Below are positions 8,423 through 20,163 of a stretch of DNA of 64,000 nucleotides, one piece after another (the stretch's first letter is position 1; the number at the start of each line of letters is the position of its first letter). Below the pieces are notes generated by a model that was not told where the DNA came from, made no database searches, and was given only the letters and a program-made list of their open reading frames with translations. The position numbers and the translations under genes are program-made. The DNA is from Pectobacterium carotovorum (lineage in GTDB: Bacteria; Pseudomonadota; Gammaproteobacteria; Enterobacterales; Enterobacteriaceae). The stretch is taken from positions 372,001-436,000 of the forward strand of contig NZ_JAXAFK010000003.1 in assembly GCF_033898505.1 (NCBI RefSeq), in the 5' to 3' direction.

Positions 8423-11326
8423 ATGCCTTTTACACTTGGTCAGCGCTGGATCAGCGATACGGAAAGCGAACTTGGACTGGGAACGGTTGTTGCCGTCGAT
8501 ACGCGTATGATAACGCTGCTTTTCCCTGCCAGCGGTGAAAACCGACTTTATTCCCGCAGCGACGCCCCCATCACCCGCGTGATGTTCAACCCCGGCGACA
8601 CCGTCACCAGCCATGAAGGCTGGCAGCTCAAAGTCGATGACGTGCGAGAAGAAAAAGGGTTACTGGTGTATTGCGGCCAACGTCTGGATGATGAAACGCC
8701 GGCGGAACTGCGTGAAGTCTTTCTGGACAGCAAACTGACGTTCAATAAACCGCAAGATCGTCTGTTCGCCGGACAGATCGATCGTATGGATCGCTTTGCC
8801 CTGCGCTACCGCGCCCGCAAGCACCAGAACGAGCAGGCGCTACAGCAACAGGTCGGTTTACGCGGCATGCGTGCCAGCCTCATCCCGCATCAGCTTCATA
8901 TCGCTTACGAAGTCGGTCAACGTCATGCGCCACGCGTTTTGCTGGCGGACGAAGTCGGTCTGGGGAAAACCATTGAAGCCGGTATGATCATCCACCAGCA
9001 GTTGCTGGCGGGCCGCGCCAGTCGCGTGCTGATTATCGTACCGGAAACCCTGCAACATCAGTGGCTGGTCGAAATGCTGCGCCGCTTTAACCTGCTGTTC
9101 TCGCTGTTTGACGACGAGCGCTATGCCGAAGCCAAGCTGGACAGCAGCAACCCGTTTGAAACTGAACAGCTCGTTATCTGCTCACTGGGATTTGTGCAGC
9201 GCAGCGCCCAGCGCTTTGCGCAGCTCGTCAACGCCGATTGGGATCTGCTGGTGGTGGATGAAGCCCACCATCTGGTCTGGAACGAAGAAAGTCCGAGCCC
9301 GGAATATCAGGCCATTGAAACACTGGCACGCGCCACGCCGGCCGTTCTGTTGTTAACCGCGACGCCGGAACAGCTTGGTCAGCAGAGCCACTTTGCACGT
9401 TTACGCCTGCTCGATCCCAACCGCTTCCACGACTATCAGGAGTTCGTCGCCGAACAGCAGCAATACCGCCCGGTCGCCGATGCCGTCACGTTGCTGTTAG
9501 CGGGCGAAAAAGCCCAGACGGCTGAACTGAATGCACTGAGCGATCTGCTGGGCGAACAGGACATCGAGCCGCTGCTGAAAGCCATCAACAGCGACAGCGA
9601 TGACAATCAAAAGGCGCGTCAGGAACTGATCGCCATGCTGATGGATCGTCACGGCACCAGCCGCGTGTTGTTCCGTAACACGCGTCAGGGAGTTAAAGGT
9701 TTCCCACAGCGTATCCTGCATCAAATCCGCCTGCCGCTGCCGTCGCAGTATCAAACGGCGATTAAAGTGTCCGGGATTATGAACGCGAATAAGACGCTGG
9801 AAGTACGCGCCCGCGACATGCTGTACCCGGAACAAATTTATCAACAGCTCGAAGGGGACGATGCCACCTGGTGGAACTTCGACCCGCGCGTGGAATGGTT
9901 ACTGAACTACCTGACCGCGCACCGCGATGAGAAAGTGCTGGTGATCTGTGCGCAGGCCGCCACGGCGCTACAGCTGGAGCAAGTGCTGCGCACGCGTGAA
10001 GCGATCCGCGCCGCCGTCTTCCATGAAGGGCTGTCAATTCTGGAACGTGACCGCGCCGCCGCCTATTTTGCTTCCGAAGAAGAAGGCGCACAGGTGCTGA
10101 TCTGTTCAGAGATCGGCTCCGAAGGCCGTAACTTCCAGTTCGCCAGCCACTTAGTGATGTTCGATCTGCCGTTCAACCCCGATCTGCTGGAACAGCGCAT
10201 CGGCCGTCTGGACCGTATCGGGCAGGCAAAAGAAATTCAGATTCTGGTGCCGTATCTGGAAAATACTGCCCAAGCTATGCTGGTACGTTGGTATCACGAA
10301 GGGTTGGATGCGTTTGAGCACACCTGCCCGACAGGCCGCACCATCTATGATGCGCACCATGCGCAGCTGATCGAGCGACTGACAACCGTCGGTGAACAAC
10401 AGGGATTGGATGAGTTTATTCATACCTGCCGCCAACAGCACGACAGCCTGAAACAGCAGCTTGAACAAGGCCGCGATCGTCTTCTGGAAATGCATTCTAA
10501 CGGTGGCGAGCAGGCGCAGCAGTTGGCGCAGGCCATTGCCGAACAGGATAATGACGTCAATCTGGTGACATTCGCGCTGAACCTGTTTGATATTGTTGGC
10601 ATCAATCAGGAAGATCGCAGTGATAATCTGATCATCCTGACGCCATCCGATCATATGCTGGTGCCGGATTTCCCAGGCCTGCCGCAGGACGGCTGCACGA
10701 TCACTTTCGATCGCGATCAGGCACTTTCCCGCGAGGATGCGCAGTTTATCAGTTGGGAGCACCCGCTCATCCGTAACGGGCTCGATCTGGTGCTGTCCGG
10801 CGATACCGGAAGCTGTGCGGTGTCGCTGCTGAAAAATAAAGCCCTGCCGGTCGGCACGCTGCTGGCGGAGCTGGTTTACGTTGTCGAAGCACAAGCGCCT
10901 AAGCACCTGCAACTGACTCGTTTCCTGCCACCAACACCGGTTCGCCTGCTCATGGATCGTAAAGGGACCAATCTGGCGGCACAGGTTGAGTTTGAGAGCT
11001 TCAACCGCCAGCTCAACGCGGTAAACCGTCATACGTCCAGCAAGCTGGTGAATGCGGTACAGGCCGATGTTCACGCCATGCTGCAACAGGCGGAAGCATT
11101 AGTCGAAACGCAGGCACGCCAGCTCATTACCGAAGCTCAGGAGCAGGCTGACCTGCAATTGCGCCGCGAGCTGGAACGTCTGGAAGCGCTGAAAGCCGTC
11201 AACCCTAACATTCGTGAAGATGAGCTGACTGCACTGGAAAACCAGCGTGAGCAGGTGCTGAGCAATCTCCATGAGGCCAACTGGCGTCTGGATGCTATTC
11301 GTCTGGTTGTGGTGACACACCAGTAA
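8423..11326 (+). CDS. rapA: RNA polymerase-associated SWI/SNF ATPase RapA
   Basis: A 967-residue Swi2/Snf2 ATPase (E. coli RapA 968) that binds core RNA polymerase and helps recycle it after transcription. The N-terminal Tudor-like domains open with [12 protein letters not shown], identical to E. coli. The first RecA-like lobe has the Walker A motif [12 protein letters not shown] and the DEAHHL Walker B box; LLLTATP is motif III. The second lobe has [15 protein letters not shown] and the arginine-finger motif [11 protein letters not shown]. The C-terminal third contains long charged helices and ends VVVTHQ. Length and motifs are complete. The Shine-Dalgarno is weak (GAG about 12 bases upstream), but the N-terminus is strongly conserved, so the start is secure. 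Confidence 0.97.
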   Translation: MPFTLGQRWISDTESELGLGTVVAVDTRMITLLFPASGENRLYSRSDAPITRVMFNPGDTVTSHEGWQLKVDDVREEKGLLVYCGQRLDDETPAELREVFLDSKLTFNKPQDRLFAGQIDRMDRFALRYRARKHQNEQALQQQVGLRGMRASLIPHQLHIAYEVGQRHAPRVLLADEVGLGKTIEAGMIIHQQLLAGRASRVLIIVPETLQHQWLVEMLRRFNLLFSLFDDERYAEAKLDSSNPFETEQLVICSLGFVQRSAQRFAQLVNADWDLLVVDEAHHLVWNEESPSPEYQAIETLARATPAVLLLTATPEQLGQQSHFARLRLLDPNRFHDYQEFVAEQQQYRPVADAVTLLLAGEKAQTAELNALSDLLGEQDIEPLLKAINSDSDDNQKARQELIAMLMDRHGTSRVLFRNTRQGVKGFPQRILHQIRLPLPSQYQTAIKVSGIMNANKTLEVRARDMLYPEQIYQQLEGDDATWWNFDPRVEWLLNYLTAHRDEKVLVICAQAATALQLEQVLRTREAIRAAVFHEGLSILERDRAAAYFASEEEGAQVLICSEIGSEGRNFQFASHLVMFDLPFNPDLLEQRIGRLDRIGQAKEIQILVPYLENTAQAMLVRWYHEGLDAFEHTCPTGRTIYDAHHAQLIERLTTVGEQQGLDEFIHTCRQQHDSLKQQLEQGRDRLLEMHSNGGEQAQQLAQAIAEQDNDVNLVTFALNLFDIVGINQEDRSDNLIILTPSDHMLVPDFPGLPQDGCTITFDRDQALSREDAQFISWEHPLIRNGLDLVLSGDTGSCAVSLLKNKALPVGTLLAELVYVVEAQAPKHLQLTRFLPPTPVRLLMDRKGTNLAAQVEFESFNRQLNAVNRHTSSKLVNAVQADVHAMLQQAEALVETQARQLITEAQEQADLQLRRELERLEALKAVNPNIREDELTALENQREQVLSNLHEANWRLDAIRLVVVTHQ

Positions 11327-11336
11327 ACGTTTCTGA

Positions 11337-11367
11337 CAGCGGTATAGGCATAAACCTCATACCGCTG
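11337..11367 (+). terminator. Likely rapA terminator hairpin
   Basis: CAGCGGTAT (11337-11345) pairs perfectly with ATACCGCTG (11359-11367), 10 bases after the rapA stop. The downstream tail is short and only moderately T-rich (TTATAAAG). Confidence 0.5.
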
Positions 11368-11494
11368 TTATAAAGACACGCTGTTTGCAAAATCGAGATA
11401 CACGGGCATACCACAGGGCGAGGTCTCCCTACGGGAACCTCATCCCCGTGTTCTCCCTAATATCACACATTATATGTTGTCTGAAGGTGCTCCG

Positions 11495-12148
11495 ATGGAA
11501 CCCTATAATCCGCCTACCGATCCCTGGTTGCATATTCTTTATCAGGATCAGCACATCATGGTGGTGAATAAACCCAGCGGTCTGCTGTCGGTTCCCGGCC
11601 GTGCGCCAGAACACAAAGACAGCGTCATGAGCCGCATTCAGGCTGACTACCCAACGGCAGAATCCGTTCATCGTCTGGATATGGCGACCAGCGGCGTCAT
11701 TGCCGTCGCACTCACAAAAGCCGCCGAGCGTGAATTAAAGCGCCAGTTTCGCGAGCGCGAACCGAAGAAATCCTACCTTGCCCGCGTCTGGGGGCATATG
11801 GCGCAGGATGAAGGCGTCATCGATCTTCCGCTTATCTGCGATTGGCCGAACCGCCCAAAACAGAAAGTCTGTTTTGAAACAGGTAAAGCAGCACAGACGG
11901 AATATCAGGTACTCTCACGTGACGATGACGGTACGACGCGCGTCAAGCTGATGCCGATTACCGGCCGATCCCACCAACTGCGCGTCCATCTGCTCGCGCT
12001 GGGCCACCCTATCCTCGGCGATGGCTTTTATGCACATCCTGATGCTAAAGCGATGGCGCCCCGCCTGTTACTGCACGCACAAGAACTGGCTATCACGCAC
12101 CCGGCTTTTAATACCCCGATGCACTTTCGTTGCGAAGCGGATTTCTGA
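11495..12148 (+). CDS. rluA: Dual-specificity 23S rRNA/tRNA pseudouridine synthase RluA
   Basis: A 217-residue RluA-family enzyme (E. coli 219) that isomerises uridine to pseudouridine at 23S rRNA 746 and tRNA position 32. The catalytic aspartate is D62 in VHRLDMATSG. Other family motifs are NKPSGLLSVPG near the start, KSYLARVWG, and the C-terminal ITGRSHQLRVH. I start at ATG 11495, which has GAAGG 7 bases upstream and aligns with E. coli MEN-YNPP; an in-frame ATG at 11474 has no ribosome-binding site. It follows rapA after about 170 bases that include a hairpin, so it is probably transcribed on its own. It is convergent with djlA. Confidence 0.95.
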   Translation: MEPYNPPTDPWLHILYQDQHIMVVNKPSGLLSVPGRAPEHKDSVMSRIQADYPTAESVHRLDMATSGVIAVALTKAAERELKRQFREREPKKSYLARVWGHMAQDEGVIDLPLICDWPNRPKQKVCFETGKAAQTEYQVLSRDDDGTTRVKLMPITGRSHQLRVHLLALGHPILGDGFYAHPDAKAMAPRLLLHAQELAITHPAFNTPMHFRCEADF

Positions 12149-12230
12149 GGCAAACGCGCCGACGGTATTTGCAAATCGAATTTGGTAGAGCGGTAAAACG
12201 GGGAAGTAAAAAGAAGGGGGAAGGTGCGGA

Positions 12231-13106
12231 TTATTTTGTCTGATTCGCGCTTTTCAACAGTTCATAGGCTGCCTGAATATCCTGCGCTTTACGCTTGGCC
12301 ATCTCCATCATCCTCGGCGAAAGTTTCTTGGCGACCAACTTATCAGGATGATGCTCGCTCATAAGTTTACGGTAGGCGCGCTTAATCGTTGCGGCATCAT
12401 CGCTGCTACGCACACCCAGCGTACGACAGGCGCTTTCGACCGTTGGCCCACGCGGCGGTGATGCCGGACGCTGACCGCCATAAGAGTGGCCGTTGGAATA
12501 GCCATTATTACGACGCTGATGCGATTTACCGTTCTGTCGTGACTGATTCTGCCGGGACTGTTGCCCCGAGGTACCTTCCATATTTCGCAGGAAGAACTCA
12601 AACTGCTCGCGCGTCACGCCCAGTTCATCAGCAATCACGTACAACACGCGTCGCTCATTCGGGTGCAAAACACCATCAACAAACGCGACCTGAAGCTGGA
12701 TTTCCAGAAACATCTTAATTAAATCAAAGCGTCCCAGACAGGCATCACGCAGCTTGCGTAATTTTATGCGCAGAGGGAAATGACCGGCCTTTCCTTCGCG
12801 GAAAGCCCGCTGAGCCGCGGTTCTGGCTTCGCCAAATAGCTCAAGGCGATCCATCATTTTGGTCGCAATCTTGATATCGGCTTCCGTCACCCGACCTTTG
12901 GATTTGGTCAGGTGTCCCATGGCTTGAAAGGTCGTGAGAAAGAACAATGACTGGCGGGTAGACTGAGCCGAAAAATAATCACGGCGACGCGATGCCCGGG
13001 CTTTGTCAATCCAATGCCCCATCAGTAAGCCCATGATCATTCCCCAGATGCCAGCGCTTGAGACGATTCCCAACGCTAACCCCAGCAACTTTCCCCAATA
13101 CCGCAT
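12231..13106 (-). CDS. djlA: Membrane-anchored DnaJ-like co-chaperone DjlA
   Basis: A 291-residue type III J-protein (E. coli 271) that stimulates DnaK ATPase and affects the Rcs envelope pathway and capsule. A single N-terminal membrane helix ([24 protein letters not shown]) contains the glycines typical of DjlA. The middle TerB-like domain includes [14 protein letters not shown] and [17 protein letters not shown]. The last 70 residues are the J domain with HPD in [14 protein letters not shown]. The linker between them is unusually rich in Gln, Arg, Ser, Asn and Gly, and explains the extra 20 residues. It is divergent from lptD, as in E. coli. Confidence 0.95.
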   Translation of the reverse strand: MRYWGKLLGLALGIVSSAGIWGMIMGLLMGHWIDKARASRRRDYFSAQSTRQSLFFLTTFQAMGHLTKSKGRVTEADIKIATKMMDRLELFGEARTAAQRAFREGKAGHFPLRIKLRKLRDACLGRFDLIKMFLEIQLQVAFVDGVLHPNERRVLYVIADELGVTREQFEFFLRNMEGTSGQQSRQNQSRQNGKSHQRRNNGYSNGHSYGGQRPASPPRGPTVESACRTLGVRSSDDAATIKRAYRKLMSEHHPDKLVAKKLSPRMMEMAKRKAQDIQAAYELLKSANQTK

Positions 13107-13291
13107 ATACTCCTCAAATCCTCATGCCGTCAGCCAAAAATTGCTTTATCATACCTGTCATTTATCTTTGCACCTAACGGCGGTGCGTATAGGCGGTGGG
13201 GATTTAACACTGGCGCAACGCTAACGAGTGATATAGTCTCTGACCGTTTGCCGGCATGATGCCCCTGATGACGGAACACCTGATACTGCGT

Positions 13292-15661
13292 ATGAAAAAA
13301 AGTTTCCCAACTCTGCTGGCCACTCTGGTTTGGTCGGCGCTTTACAGCCAGCACGCGCTGGCCGATCTCGCTGAACAGTGCATGCTGGGTGTACCTACGT
13401 ACAACAGACCACTGGTAACTGGCGATCCCAATCAGCTGCCGGTCAATATTCAGGCCGATAAAACCGAAGCCAACTACCCAGACAGCGCCAAATTCACCGG
13501 TAATGTTAACATCCAGCAGGGCAACAGCGTCATGACTGCCGAGCAGGTGGAGCTGAACCAGTTGGATCCGGCAACGCAGGGCAGTACGCCCACGCGAACC
13601 ATTACCGCGACGGGAAATGTCCACTACGATGACAATCAGGTTATCCTGAAAGGCCCTAAAGCCTGGGCCAACCTGAACACCAAAGATACCGACGTCTATG
13701 AAGGCGACTATCAGATGGTGGGCCGTCAAGGGCGTGGTTCCGCCGACAAAATGAAAATGCGTGACAGCAATCGCTACACCATTCTGGAAAACGGCTCCTT
13801 CACTTCCTGTCTGCCGGGAGATAATAGCTGGAGTGTCGTCGGTTCGGAAGTGATTCAAGACAGAGAAGAGCAGGTTGCTGAAATCTGGAACGCGCGTTTC
13901 AAGATTGCTGGCGTACCTGTGTTCTATAGCCCGTATTTGCAGCTTCCTATCGGTGATAAACGACGCTCTGGCTTCCTGATCCCTAATGCGAAATATGGCA
14001 GCAGCAATGGTTTTGAACTGCTGACGCCCTATTACTGGAACATCGCGCCTAATTTTGACGCCACGATCACCCCGCACCTGCAAACTAAACGTGGTATGCA
14101 GTGGCAGAACGAATTCCGCTACCTGACCACGCCGGGCCTTGGTGTCATTCAGTTCGACTGGCTGCCCAGCGACAATGAATATGCTAAAGTCGCCCCGCTG
14201 GATAATAACGACACCCGCTGGTTGTTCCACTGGGGTCACAGCGGCGTGATGGATCAGGTATGGCGTTTTAACGCAGACTACACAAAAGTCAGCGATGACC
14301 GCTACTTCACCGATCTGGACTCGAATTACGGGTCAACTACCGATGGCTACGTCACCCAAAAATTCAGTGCGGGTTACGCGAACCAAAACTGGAACGCCAC
14401 GGTGTCCACGAAACAGTTCCAGGTCTTTTCCAATGCGACCAGCCGCGATGTCTATCGTGCTGAGCCGCAGTTCGATATCAATTACTACCAAAATGATATC
14501 GGCCCGGTTGATATGCACCTTTATGGTCAGGCGGTAAAATTTACCAACGTCAACGACAACCGGCCAGAAGCGACTCGCCTGCACGTTGAGCCAACGTTGA
14601 ATCTGCCGTTGGCAAACCGTTGGGCCAGCCTGAATACCGAAGCCAAGCTATTGGCGACGCACTATCAACAGGACAATCTGGATCGCTATCGTACAGCCTC
14701 GACGCCAAACATTTCTCAGGGTACAAAAGATGCACTGAAAGACTCGGTGAATCGGGTGATGCCGCAATATAAAGTCGATGGCAAGATGGTCTTTGAGCGC
14801 GAAATGGACTGGTCGCAGGCTTATACCCAGACGCTGGAACCTCGCGCGCAGTACCTGTATGTCCCTTATCGCGATCAGAGCAGCATTCATACCTATGACT
14901 CCACGCTGATGCAGACCGACTATTCAGGCCTGTTCCGCGATCGCAGTTACAGCGGTCTGGACCGCATCGCGTCCGCGAATCAGCTTGTGACCGGTGTCAC
15001 CACGCGTATTTATGATGATGCGTTGGTTGAACGTTTTAACGCTTCTATTGGTCAAATCTATTACTTTGATCGCCCACGCACGGGTGACCGCAACACGTCG
15101 CTCGATAAAAGCGATAACAACGGTAGCCAGGTATGGGCCGGTGACTCCTTCCTGAAAATCGATGACAGATGGGGTGTTCGTGGCGGTCTGCAGTATGACA
15201 ATCGCCTGAACGAAGTCGCGCTGGGTGATGCCGTGTTAGAATACCGCCGTGATGCGGAACGTCTGGTGCAGCTGAATTATCGTTACGCGAGCCCAGAATA
15301 TATTCGAGACATGATCCCTAATGTCACGAACCCTGGCTTCCAGCAAGGTATTTCGCAGGTCGGTATCACCGCGAGCTGGCCGATTGTCGAGCGCTGGGCC
15401 GTGGTTGGCGCTTATTATTACGACACTAAGGCCAATCAGCCGGCGAACCAGCTTATTGGCTTACAGTACAATACCTGCTGTTGGGCCGTGAGCGTCGGTT
15501 ATGAACGTAAAATTACCGACTGGAACAGCGTCAGCCGCAGCAGCGAATACGACAACAGAGTGTCGTTTAATATCGAATTACGTGGTTTAAGCAGTAATTA
15601 CAGTCTGGGTTCTGAAAAAATGCTGCGCTCAGGTATTCTGCCTTACCAGCGCGCATTCTGA
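13292..15661 (+). CDS. lptD: LPS-assembly outer membrane protein LptD
   Basis: A 789-residue outer-membrane beta-barrel (E. coli 784) that, with LptE, inserts lipopolysaccharide into the outer leaflet. A signal peptide of about 24 residues ends at [10 protein letters not shown] periplasmic OstA jellyroll follows, then the barrel. The four disulfide cysteines are present: EQCMLG, TSCLPG and the CC pair in NTCCWAV. It ends [23 protein letters not shown] chose ATG 13292 because [11 protein letters not shown] aligns with E. coli MKKRIPTLLAT; ATGs at 13256 and 13268 would spoil the signal peptide. surA follows after 89 bases, a useful pairing because SurA helps fold LptD. Confidence 0.96.
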   Translation: MKKSFPTLLATLVWSALYSQHALADLAEQCMLGVPTYNRPLVTGDPNQLPVNIQADKTEANYPDSAKFTGNVNIQQGNSVMTAEQVELNQLDPATQGSTPTRTITATGNVHYDDNQVILKGPKAWANLNTKDTDVYEGDYQMVGRQGRGSADKMKMRDSNRYTILENGSFTSCLPGDNSWSVVGSEVIQDREEQVAEIWNARFKIAGVPVFYSPYLQLPIGDKRRSGFLIPNAKYGSSNGFELLTPYYWNIAPNFDATITPHLQTKRGMQWQNEFRYLTTPGLGVIQFDWLPSDNEYAKVAPLDNNDTRWLFHWGHSGVMDQVWRFNADYTKVSDDRYFTDLDSNYGSTTDGYVTQKFSAGYANQNWNATVSTKQFQVFSNATSRDVYRAEPQFDINYYQNDIGPVDMHLYGQAVKFTNVNDNRPEATRLHVEPTLNLPLANRWASLNTEAKLLATHYQQDNLDRYRTASTPNISQGTKDALKDSVNRVMPQYKVDGKMVFEREMDWSQAYTQTLEPRAQYLYVPYRDQSSIHTYDSTLMQTDYSGLFRDRSYSGLDRIASANQLVTGVTTRIYDDALVERFNASIGQIYYFDRPRTGDRNTSLDKSDNNGSQVWAGDSFLKIDDRWGVRGGLQYDNRLNEVALGDAVLEYRRDAERLVQLNYRYASPEYIRDMIPNVTNPGFQQGISQVGITASWPIVERWAVVGAYYYDTKANQPANQLIGLQYNTCCWAVSVGYERKITDWNSVSRSSEYDNRVSFNIELRGLSSNYSLGSEKMLRSGILPYQRAF

Positions 15662-15750
15662 TGTCACCCAGAGTGTTAGTAGCAAGCAGGCTGTCTCACT
15701 GAAACGTTGGAACTTTTAACCCGCCTTGCGGATGAAATAATGGGAAAGGT

Positions 15751-17046
15751 ATGAAGAACTGGAGAACGCTTATTCTCGGATTGGCACTGAGTGCCTCTAC
15801 CGCGTTCGCAGCACCACAGGTGGTTGATAAAGTCGCAGCAGTGGTCGACAACAGCGTCGTGTTGGAAAGTGATGTAAACAGTCTTTTGCAGTCGGTAAAA
15901 CTGAACGCCCAGCAGGCCGGACAGCAGTTGCCTGATGATGCCACGTTGCGCCATCAGATTACCGACCGTTTAATTATGGATAACATCATCCTGCAAATGG
16001 CGCAGAAGATGGGTATCCAGGTGACGGATGAGCAACTGAATCAGGCGATTACCAATATTGCCGCTCAGAACCGGATGTCTCTGGACCAGCTAAAAAGCCA
16101 GTTGGCTTATGAAGGTCTGAACTACAACACCTACCGTAACCAGATTCGCAAAGAGATGCTGATCTCGGAAGTGCGTAACAACGAAGTCCGTCGTCGCGTT
16201 ACCGTACTGCCGCAGGAAGTCGATACGCTGGCTAAGCAGATCGCCAACCAGACCGGTGAAAACGATGAGCTGAACCTGAGCCACATTCTGATTCCCTTGC
16301 CGGAAAACCCCACTCAGCAGCAGGTTGATGAAGCGGAAAATCTGGCAACGTCGCTGGTGAAACAAATCAGTGAAGGCGCAGATTTTGGTAAGTTGGCCAT
16401 CACCTATTCGGCTGACTCTCAGGCGCTGAAAGGCGGCCAGATGGGCTGGGGTAAACTGCAAGAGATCCCAACGCTGTTTGCCGAGCGCTTAACTCAGGCG
16501 CAGAAAGGTCAGGTCGTTGGCCCGATCCGTTCCGGCGTAGGTTTCCACATTCTGAAAGTGAACGATATTCGCGGCGGTAACAAAAGCGTATCGGTAACCG
16601 AAACCCATGCTCGCCATATTCTGATCAAGCCTTCCGTCGTCATGACGGACAGTCAGGCGCAAGCCAAACTGGCCGAAGTGGCACAGCAGATCAAAAACGG
16701 CAGCACCGATTTCGCCTCGCAAGCCAAACTGCTCTCTCAGGATCCGGGTTCAGCGAATCAGGGCGGCGACCTTGGCTGGGCTTCTCCAGATATGTACGAT
16801 CCGGCCTTCCGCGATGCGTTATTGAAACTGAAGAAAGGCGAAATCAGTCAGCCTGTTCATTCCTCTTTTGGCTGGCACCTGATTCAGTTGCTGGATACCC
16901 GTCAGGTGGATAAAACCGACGCGGCGCAAAAAGAGCAGGCTTACCGTATGATCTTTAACCGTAAATTCGCCGAAGAAGCACAAACCTGGATGCAGGAACA
17001 GCGTGCATCGGCGTATGTCAAAGTGATTAATGGCGCCACTAACTAA
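15751..17046 (+). CDS. surA: Periplasmic chaperone and peptidyl-prolyl isomerase SurA
   Basis: A 431-residue periplasmic chaperone (E. coli 428) that escorts outer-membrane proteins, including LptD, to the BAM complex. The signal peptide is about 20 residues (ending [12 protein letters not shown]). The N-terminal chaperone domain precedes two parvulin-type PPIase domains: the first around [15 protein letters not shown], the second around [11 protein letters not shown] with [16 protein letters not shown]-terminal helix completes the chaperone core. A GGAAAGG ribosome-binding site precedes the ATG. It heads the surA-pdxA-rsmA-apaG-apaH cluster conserved in enterobacteria, with only 15 bases to pdxA. 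Confidence 0.97.
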   Translation: MKNWRTLILGLALSASTAFAAPQVVDKVAAVVDNSVVLESDVNSLLQSVKLNAQQAGQQLPDDATLRHQITDRLIMDNIILQMAQKMGIQVTDEQLNQAITNIAAQNRMSLDQLKSQLAYEGLNYNTYRNQIRKEMLISEVRNNEVRRRVTVLPQEVDTLAKQIANQTGENDELNLSHILIPLPENPTQQQVDEAENLATSLVKQISEGADFGKLAITYSADSQALKGGQMGWGKLQEIPTLFAERLTQAQKGQVVGPIRSGVGFHILKVNDIRGGNKSVSVTETHARHILIKPSVVMTDSQAQAKLAEVAQQIKNGSTDFASQAKLLSQDPGSANQGGDLGWASPDMYDPAFRDALLKLKKGEISQPVHSSFGWHLIQLLDTRQVDKTDAAQKEQAYRMIFNRKFAEEAQTWMQEQRASAYVKVINGATN

Positions 17047-17061
17047 TGCTGATTGAAACTC

Positions 17062-18063
17062 ATGCAGACTGAGAGCAATACGCCACGCGTTGTGATCACC
17101 CCCGGCGAACCCGCCGGGATTGGCCCCGATCTGGTGATTGCTCTGGCTCAGCAGGCCTGGCCTGTGGAGCTGGTCATCTGTGCGGATCCCGAGCTGCTAC
17201 TCAGTCGCGCGCTGCAGCTCTCTATGCCGCTGACGCTGCGTGACTATCAACCCGGTCACCCCGCACAGCCACAGCAGGCAGGTAGCCTCACCATCCTGCC
17301 GATCGCCGCACCGGCAACCATCATTCCAGGCCAGTTGAATGTCGCTAACAGCGCTTATGTCGTTGAGACGTTGGCGCGTGCTTGCGATGGCTGCCTGAAC
17401 GGTGAATTTGCCGCGCTGATTACCGGCCCAGTGCATAAGGGCATTATCAACGATGCAGGCGTCCCATTCAGCGGACACACTGAATTTTTCGCCGATCGCA
17501 GCGGCTGTGACCGTGTTGTTATGATGCTGGCGACGGAAGAACTGCGTGTTGCCTTAGCGACCACGCATCTGCCGCTTGCCGCCGTCTCTGCGGCTATTAC
17601 CCGTCAGAGCCTGCATGAAGTCATCACGATTTTGCACCATGATTTGCAGACAAAATTCGGCCTTGCTCAACCGCAGATCTACGTCTGTGGACTGAATCCT
17701 CATGCCGGAGAAGGCGGCCATATGGGCCGTGAAGAGCTGGATGTGATTAACCCGGCGCTGGACGAACTACGTCAGCAGGGCATCACGCTGGTTGGGCCGC
17801 TGCCTGCCGACACCCTTTTCCAGCCCAAATATCTGCAACACGCTGACGCCGTTTTGGCGATGTACCACGATCAAGGGCTCCCGGTTCTGAAATATCAGGG
17901 CTTCGGGCGCGCCGTTAATATCACGCTGGGGTTACCTTTTATTCGCACATCCGTTGACCACGGTACAGCACTTGAGCTGGCCGCAACGGGCAGTGCCGAC
18001 CCCGGCAGCTTCATCACGGCATTAAATCTTGCCATTAAAATGATAAAACACAGTAATGAATAA
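17062..18063 (+). CDS. pdxA: 4-hydroxythreonine-4-phosphate dehydrogenase
   Basis: Oxidises 4-phosphohydroxy-L-threonine with NAD(P)+ in pyridoxal 5'-phosphate synthesis; the product is used by PdxJ. The 333-residue protein (E. coli 329) shows [13 protein letters not shown] at the start, the metal/substrate segment [11 protein letters not shown], and conserved histidines in [17 protein letters not shown] and [12 protein letters not shown] start at ATG 17062; a TTG at 17053 would add three residues without homology support. It overlaps rsmA by 8 bases at its end, so these genes are coupled. Confidence 0.95.
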   Translation: MQTESNTPRVVITPGEPAGIGPDLVIALAQQAWPVELVICADPELLLSRALQLSMPLTLRDYQPGHPAQPQQAGSLTILPIAAPATIIPGQLNVANSAYVVETLARACDGCLNGEFAALITGPVHKGIINDAGVPFSGHTEFFADRSGCDRVVMMLATEELRVALATTHLPLAAVSAAITRQSLHEVITILHHDLQTKFGLAQPQIYVCGLNPHAGEGGHMGREELDVINPALDELRQQGITLVGPLPADTLFQPKYLQHADAVLAMYHDQGLPVLKYQGFGRAVNITLGLPFIRTSVDHGTALELAATGSADPGSFITALNLAIKMIKHSNE

Positions 18064-18874
18064 TCGCGTACACCAAGGTCACTTCGCCCGTAAACGTTTT
18101 GGGCAAAACTTTTTAAACGATCACTTCGTGATCGATAGCATCGTTTCGGCTATTCACCCTCAGCCAGGACAGGCAGTCGTAGAGATCGGCCCCGGCCTCG
18201 GCGCACTGACCGCCCCCGTAGGCGAACGAATGGATCGTTTCACCGTTATTGAGCTGGACAGGGATCTGGCCGCGCGGTTGGAAACACATCCGACGCTGAA
18301 AGATAAGCTGACAATTATTCAGCAAGATGCCATGACGATCGATTTCGCCGCGCTCGCCGAGCAAGCCGGCCAACCGCTGCGCGTTTTTGGCAACCTGCCG
18401 TATAATATTTCCACACCGCTGATGTTCCACCTGTTCAGCTATACTCAATCTATCCGCGACATGCACTTTATGTTGCAGAAAGAAGTGGTTAACCGTTTGG
18501 TTGCAGGGCCGAACAGCAAAGCGTTCGGACGCCTGAGCGTCATGGCACAGTATTATTGTCAGGTGATTCCGGTGCTTGAAGTGCCGCCGGAGGCCTTCAA
18601 GCCCGCGCCTAAAGTTGATTCCGCCGTAGTGCGACTCGTCCCTCATGCCGAGATCCCCTACCCGGTCAGCGACATTCGCGTACTGAGCCGCATCACCACT
18701 GAAGCGTTTAACCAGCGTCGTAAGACACTGCGTAACAGTCTGGGCAATCTGTTCACCCCAGATGTGCTCAGCGAGCTGGGGATTGATGCCACCAGCCGCG
18801 CAGAGAATGTGACCGTTGAGCAGTATTGCCGATTGGCAAACTGGTTAAGCGAGCATCCTGCAAAACAGGAATAA
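18056..18874 (+). CDS. rsmA: 16S rRNA dimethyladenosine transferase RsmA (KsgA)
   Basis: Dimethylates two adjacent adenosines (A1518, A1519) at the 3' end of 16S rRNA, a late step in small-subunit assembly; loss gives kasugamycin resistance. The 272-residue protein (E. coli 273) has [11 protein letters not shown], the SAM-binding motif [11 protein letters not shown] (about residues 42-52), the acidic ELDRDL loop and the catalytic NLPYNIST motif near residue 113. The C-terminal domain ends with the [10 protein letters not shown] helix and [13 protein letters not shown]. Its ATG lies inside the pdxA end. apaG follows after 12 bases. Confidence 0.97.
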   Translation: MNNRVHQGHFARKRFGQNFLNDHFVIDSIVSAIHPQPGQAVVEIGPGLGALTAPVGERMDRFTVIELDRDLAARLETHPTLKDKLTIIQQDAMTIDFAALAEQAGQPLRVFGNLPYNISTPLMFHLFSYTQSIRDMHFMLQKEVVNRLVAGPNSKAFGRLSVMAQYYCQVIPVLEVPPEAFKPAPKVDSAVVRLVPHAEIPYPVSDIRVLSRITTEAFNQRRKTLRNSLGNLFTPDVLSELGIDATSRAENVTVEQYCRLANWLSEHPAKQE

Positions 18875-18886
18875 CTGGAGTTCATC

Positions 18887-19264
18887 ATGATTAATGCGCC
18901 CCGTGTTTGTGTACAGGTTCAGAGCTTCTACGTGGAATCACAATCGGAGCCTGATGAAGAACGTTTCGTGTTTGCTTACACGATTACGGTTCGCAATCTG
19001 GGGCGTCATGAAGTCCAGCTTTTGGGGCGTTATTGGCTGATCACCAACGGTAACGGTCGCCAGACTGAAGTTCAGGGTGAAGGTGTGGTCGGCGAACAGC
19101 CGATTATCCACCCTGGCAGCGAATTCCAATATACCAGCGGTGCCGTCATCGAAACGCCTCTCGGCACGATGGAAGGCCACTACCATATGACTGACCATCA
19201 GGGTAAAGCGTTTCAGGTTTCCATCCCCGTTTTCCGTCTGGCTATCCCTTCACTGATACATTAA
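18887..19264 (+). CDS. apaG: ApaG protein (Co2+/Mg2+ efflux associated)
   Basis: A 125-residue single-domain protein with the ApaG immunoglobulin-like beta-sandwich fold. E. coli ApaG is the same length. Conserved segments are [47 protein letters not shown] and GTMEGHYHM. It has been linked to cobalt and magnesium tolerance in Salmonella, but its biochemical function is not settled. A GGAG site lies a few bases before the ATG. It lies between rsmA and apaH, only two bases from apaH, so the two are surely co-transcribed. Confidence 0.94.
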   Translation: MINAPRVCVQVQSFYVESQSEPDEERFVFAYTITVRNLGRHEVQLLGRYWLITNGNGRQTEVQGEGVVGEQPIIHPGSEFQYTSGAVIETPLGTMEGHYHMTDHQGKAFQVSIPVFRLAIPSLIH

Positions 19265-19266
19265 TT

Positions 19267-20112
19267 ATGTCTACCTATTTAGTTGGCGATGTTCACGGCT
19301 GTTTAGTTGAACTCAAAGCGCTATTGGCGCAAGTTTCCTTTAATCCTGAGCAAGATACGCTGTGGTTAACCGGCGATTTAGTCGCACGCGGGCCGGATTC
19401 GCTTCAGGTTCTGCGCTTCGTTCGCTCTCTCGGTTCTTCTGTCCGCATGGTGCTCGGCAACCACGACCTGCACCTGTTGGCCGTTTATGCTGGCATCAGC
19501 CGTAACAAACCGAAAGATCGTATCAGCGATCTCCTCACAGCACCGGACGCAGACGAACTCATCAACTGGCTACGTCGCCAGCCGATCCTACAGGTTGATG
19601 ACGATCTGAAGCTGATTATGGCGCACGCAGGCATCACGCCACAGTGGGATCTGCCGACAGCACTCATGTGCGCACGCGAAGTCGAAGCGATCCTGAGCAG
19701 CGACAGCTACCCGCTTTTCCTTGATGCCATGTATGGCGATATGCCGAACCACTGGAGCCCGGAGCTGAGCGGTCTGGCTCGCCTACGCTTTAGCACCAAC
19801 GTCTTTACCCGTATGCGCTACTGCTTCTCCGGTGGGCAACTGGATATGCTCTGTAAAGAGCCGCCGAGTCAGGCACCTTCTCTGCTAAAACCGTGGTTTG
19901 ATCTGCCAAGTCAGGTTACCGGAGAATATGCTATTGCCTTCGGTCACTGGGCATCGCTGGAAGGGAAAGGCACACCGGAAAATATTTACGCGCTGGATAC
20001 CGGGTGCTGTTGGGGGGGAGAACTGACTATGCTGCGTTGGGACGATAAGCGCTATTTCACGCAACCGTCGCTTTCATCAAATACCGAACTCTCTGGCGAT
20101 AACGCGTCCTGA
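19267..20112 (+). CDS. apaH: Bis(5'-nucleosyl)-tetraphosphatase, symmetrical
   Basis: Hydrolyses diadenosine tetraphosphate (Ap4A) to two ADP and thereby controls this stress nucleotide; it also removes Np4A caps from RNA. The 281-residue protein (E. coli 280) is a metallophosphoesterase with the full signature: GDVHGC (about residues 7-12), [25 protein letters not shown] and [11 protein letters not shown]. The last 15 residues are variable and Ser-rich. It ends the surA-apaH cluster. No strong terminator follows; a small AATGCG/CGCATT hairpin lies at about 20126-20141. Confidence 0.97.
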   Translation: MSTYLVGDVHGCLVELKALLAQVSFNPEQDTLWLTGDLVARGPDSLQVLRFVRSLGSSVRMVLGNHDLHLLAVYAGISRNKPKDRISDLLTAPDADELINWLRRQPILQVDDDLKLIMAHAGITPQWDLPTALMCAREVEAILSSDSYPLFLDAMYGDMPNHWSPELSGLARLRFSTNVFTRMRYCFSGGQLDMLCKEPPSQAPSLLKPWFDLPSQVTGEYAIAFGHWASLEGKGTPENIYALDTGCCWGGELTMLRWDDKRYFTQPSLSSNTELSGDNAS

Positions 20113-20163
20113 TCGGATGAGTCAATGCGCAAACGCATTCACCCTATCGCAACCGCGCCACTG

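Noticed and set aside
8292..8510. 72-residue ORF between polB and rapA
   Set aside because: It runs into rapA in another frame and has no ribosome-binding site or known domain.
10151..11086. 311-residue minus-strand ORF opposite rapA
   Set aside because: Antisense to conserved rapA coding sequence, no ribosome-binding site or recognisable domain.
13200..13260. Sigma-E promoter for lptD
   Set aside because: Expected from E. coli, but no convincing GGAACTT and TCAAA pair could be found by eye.
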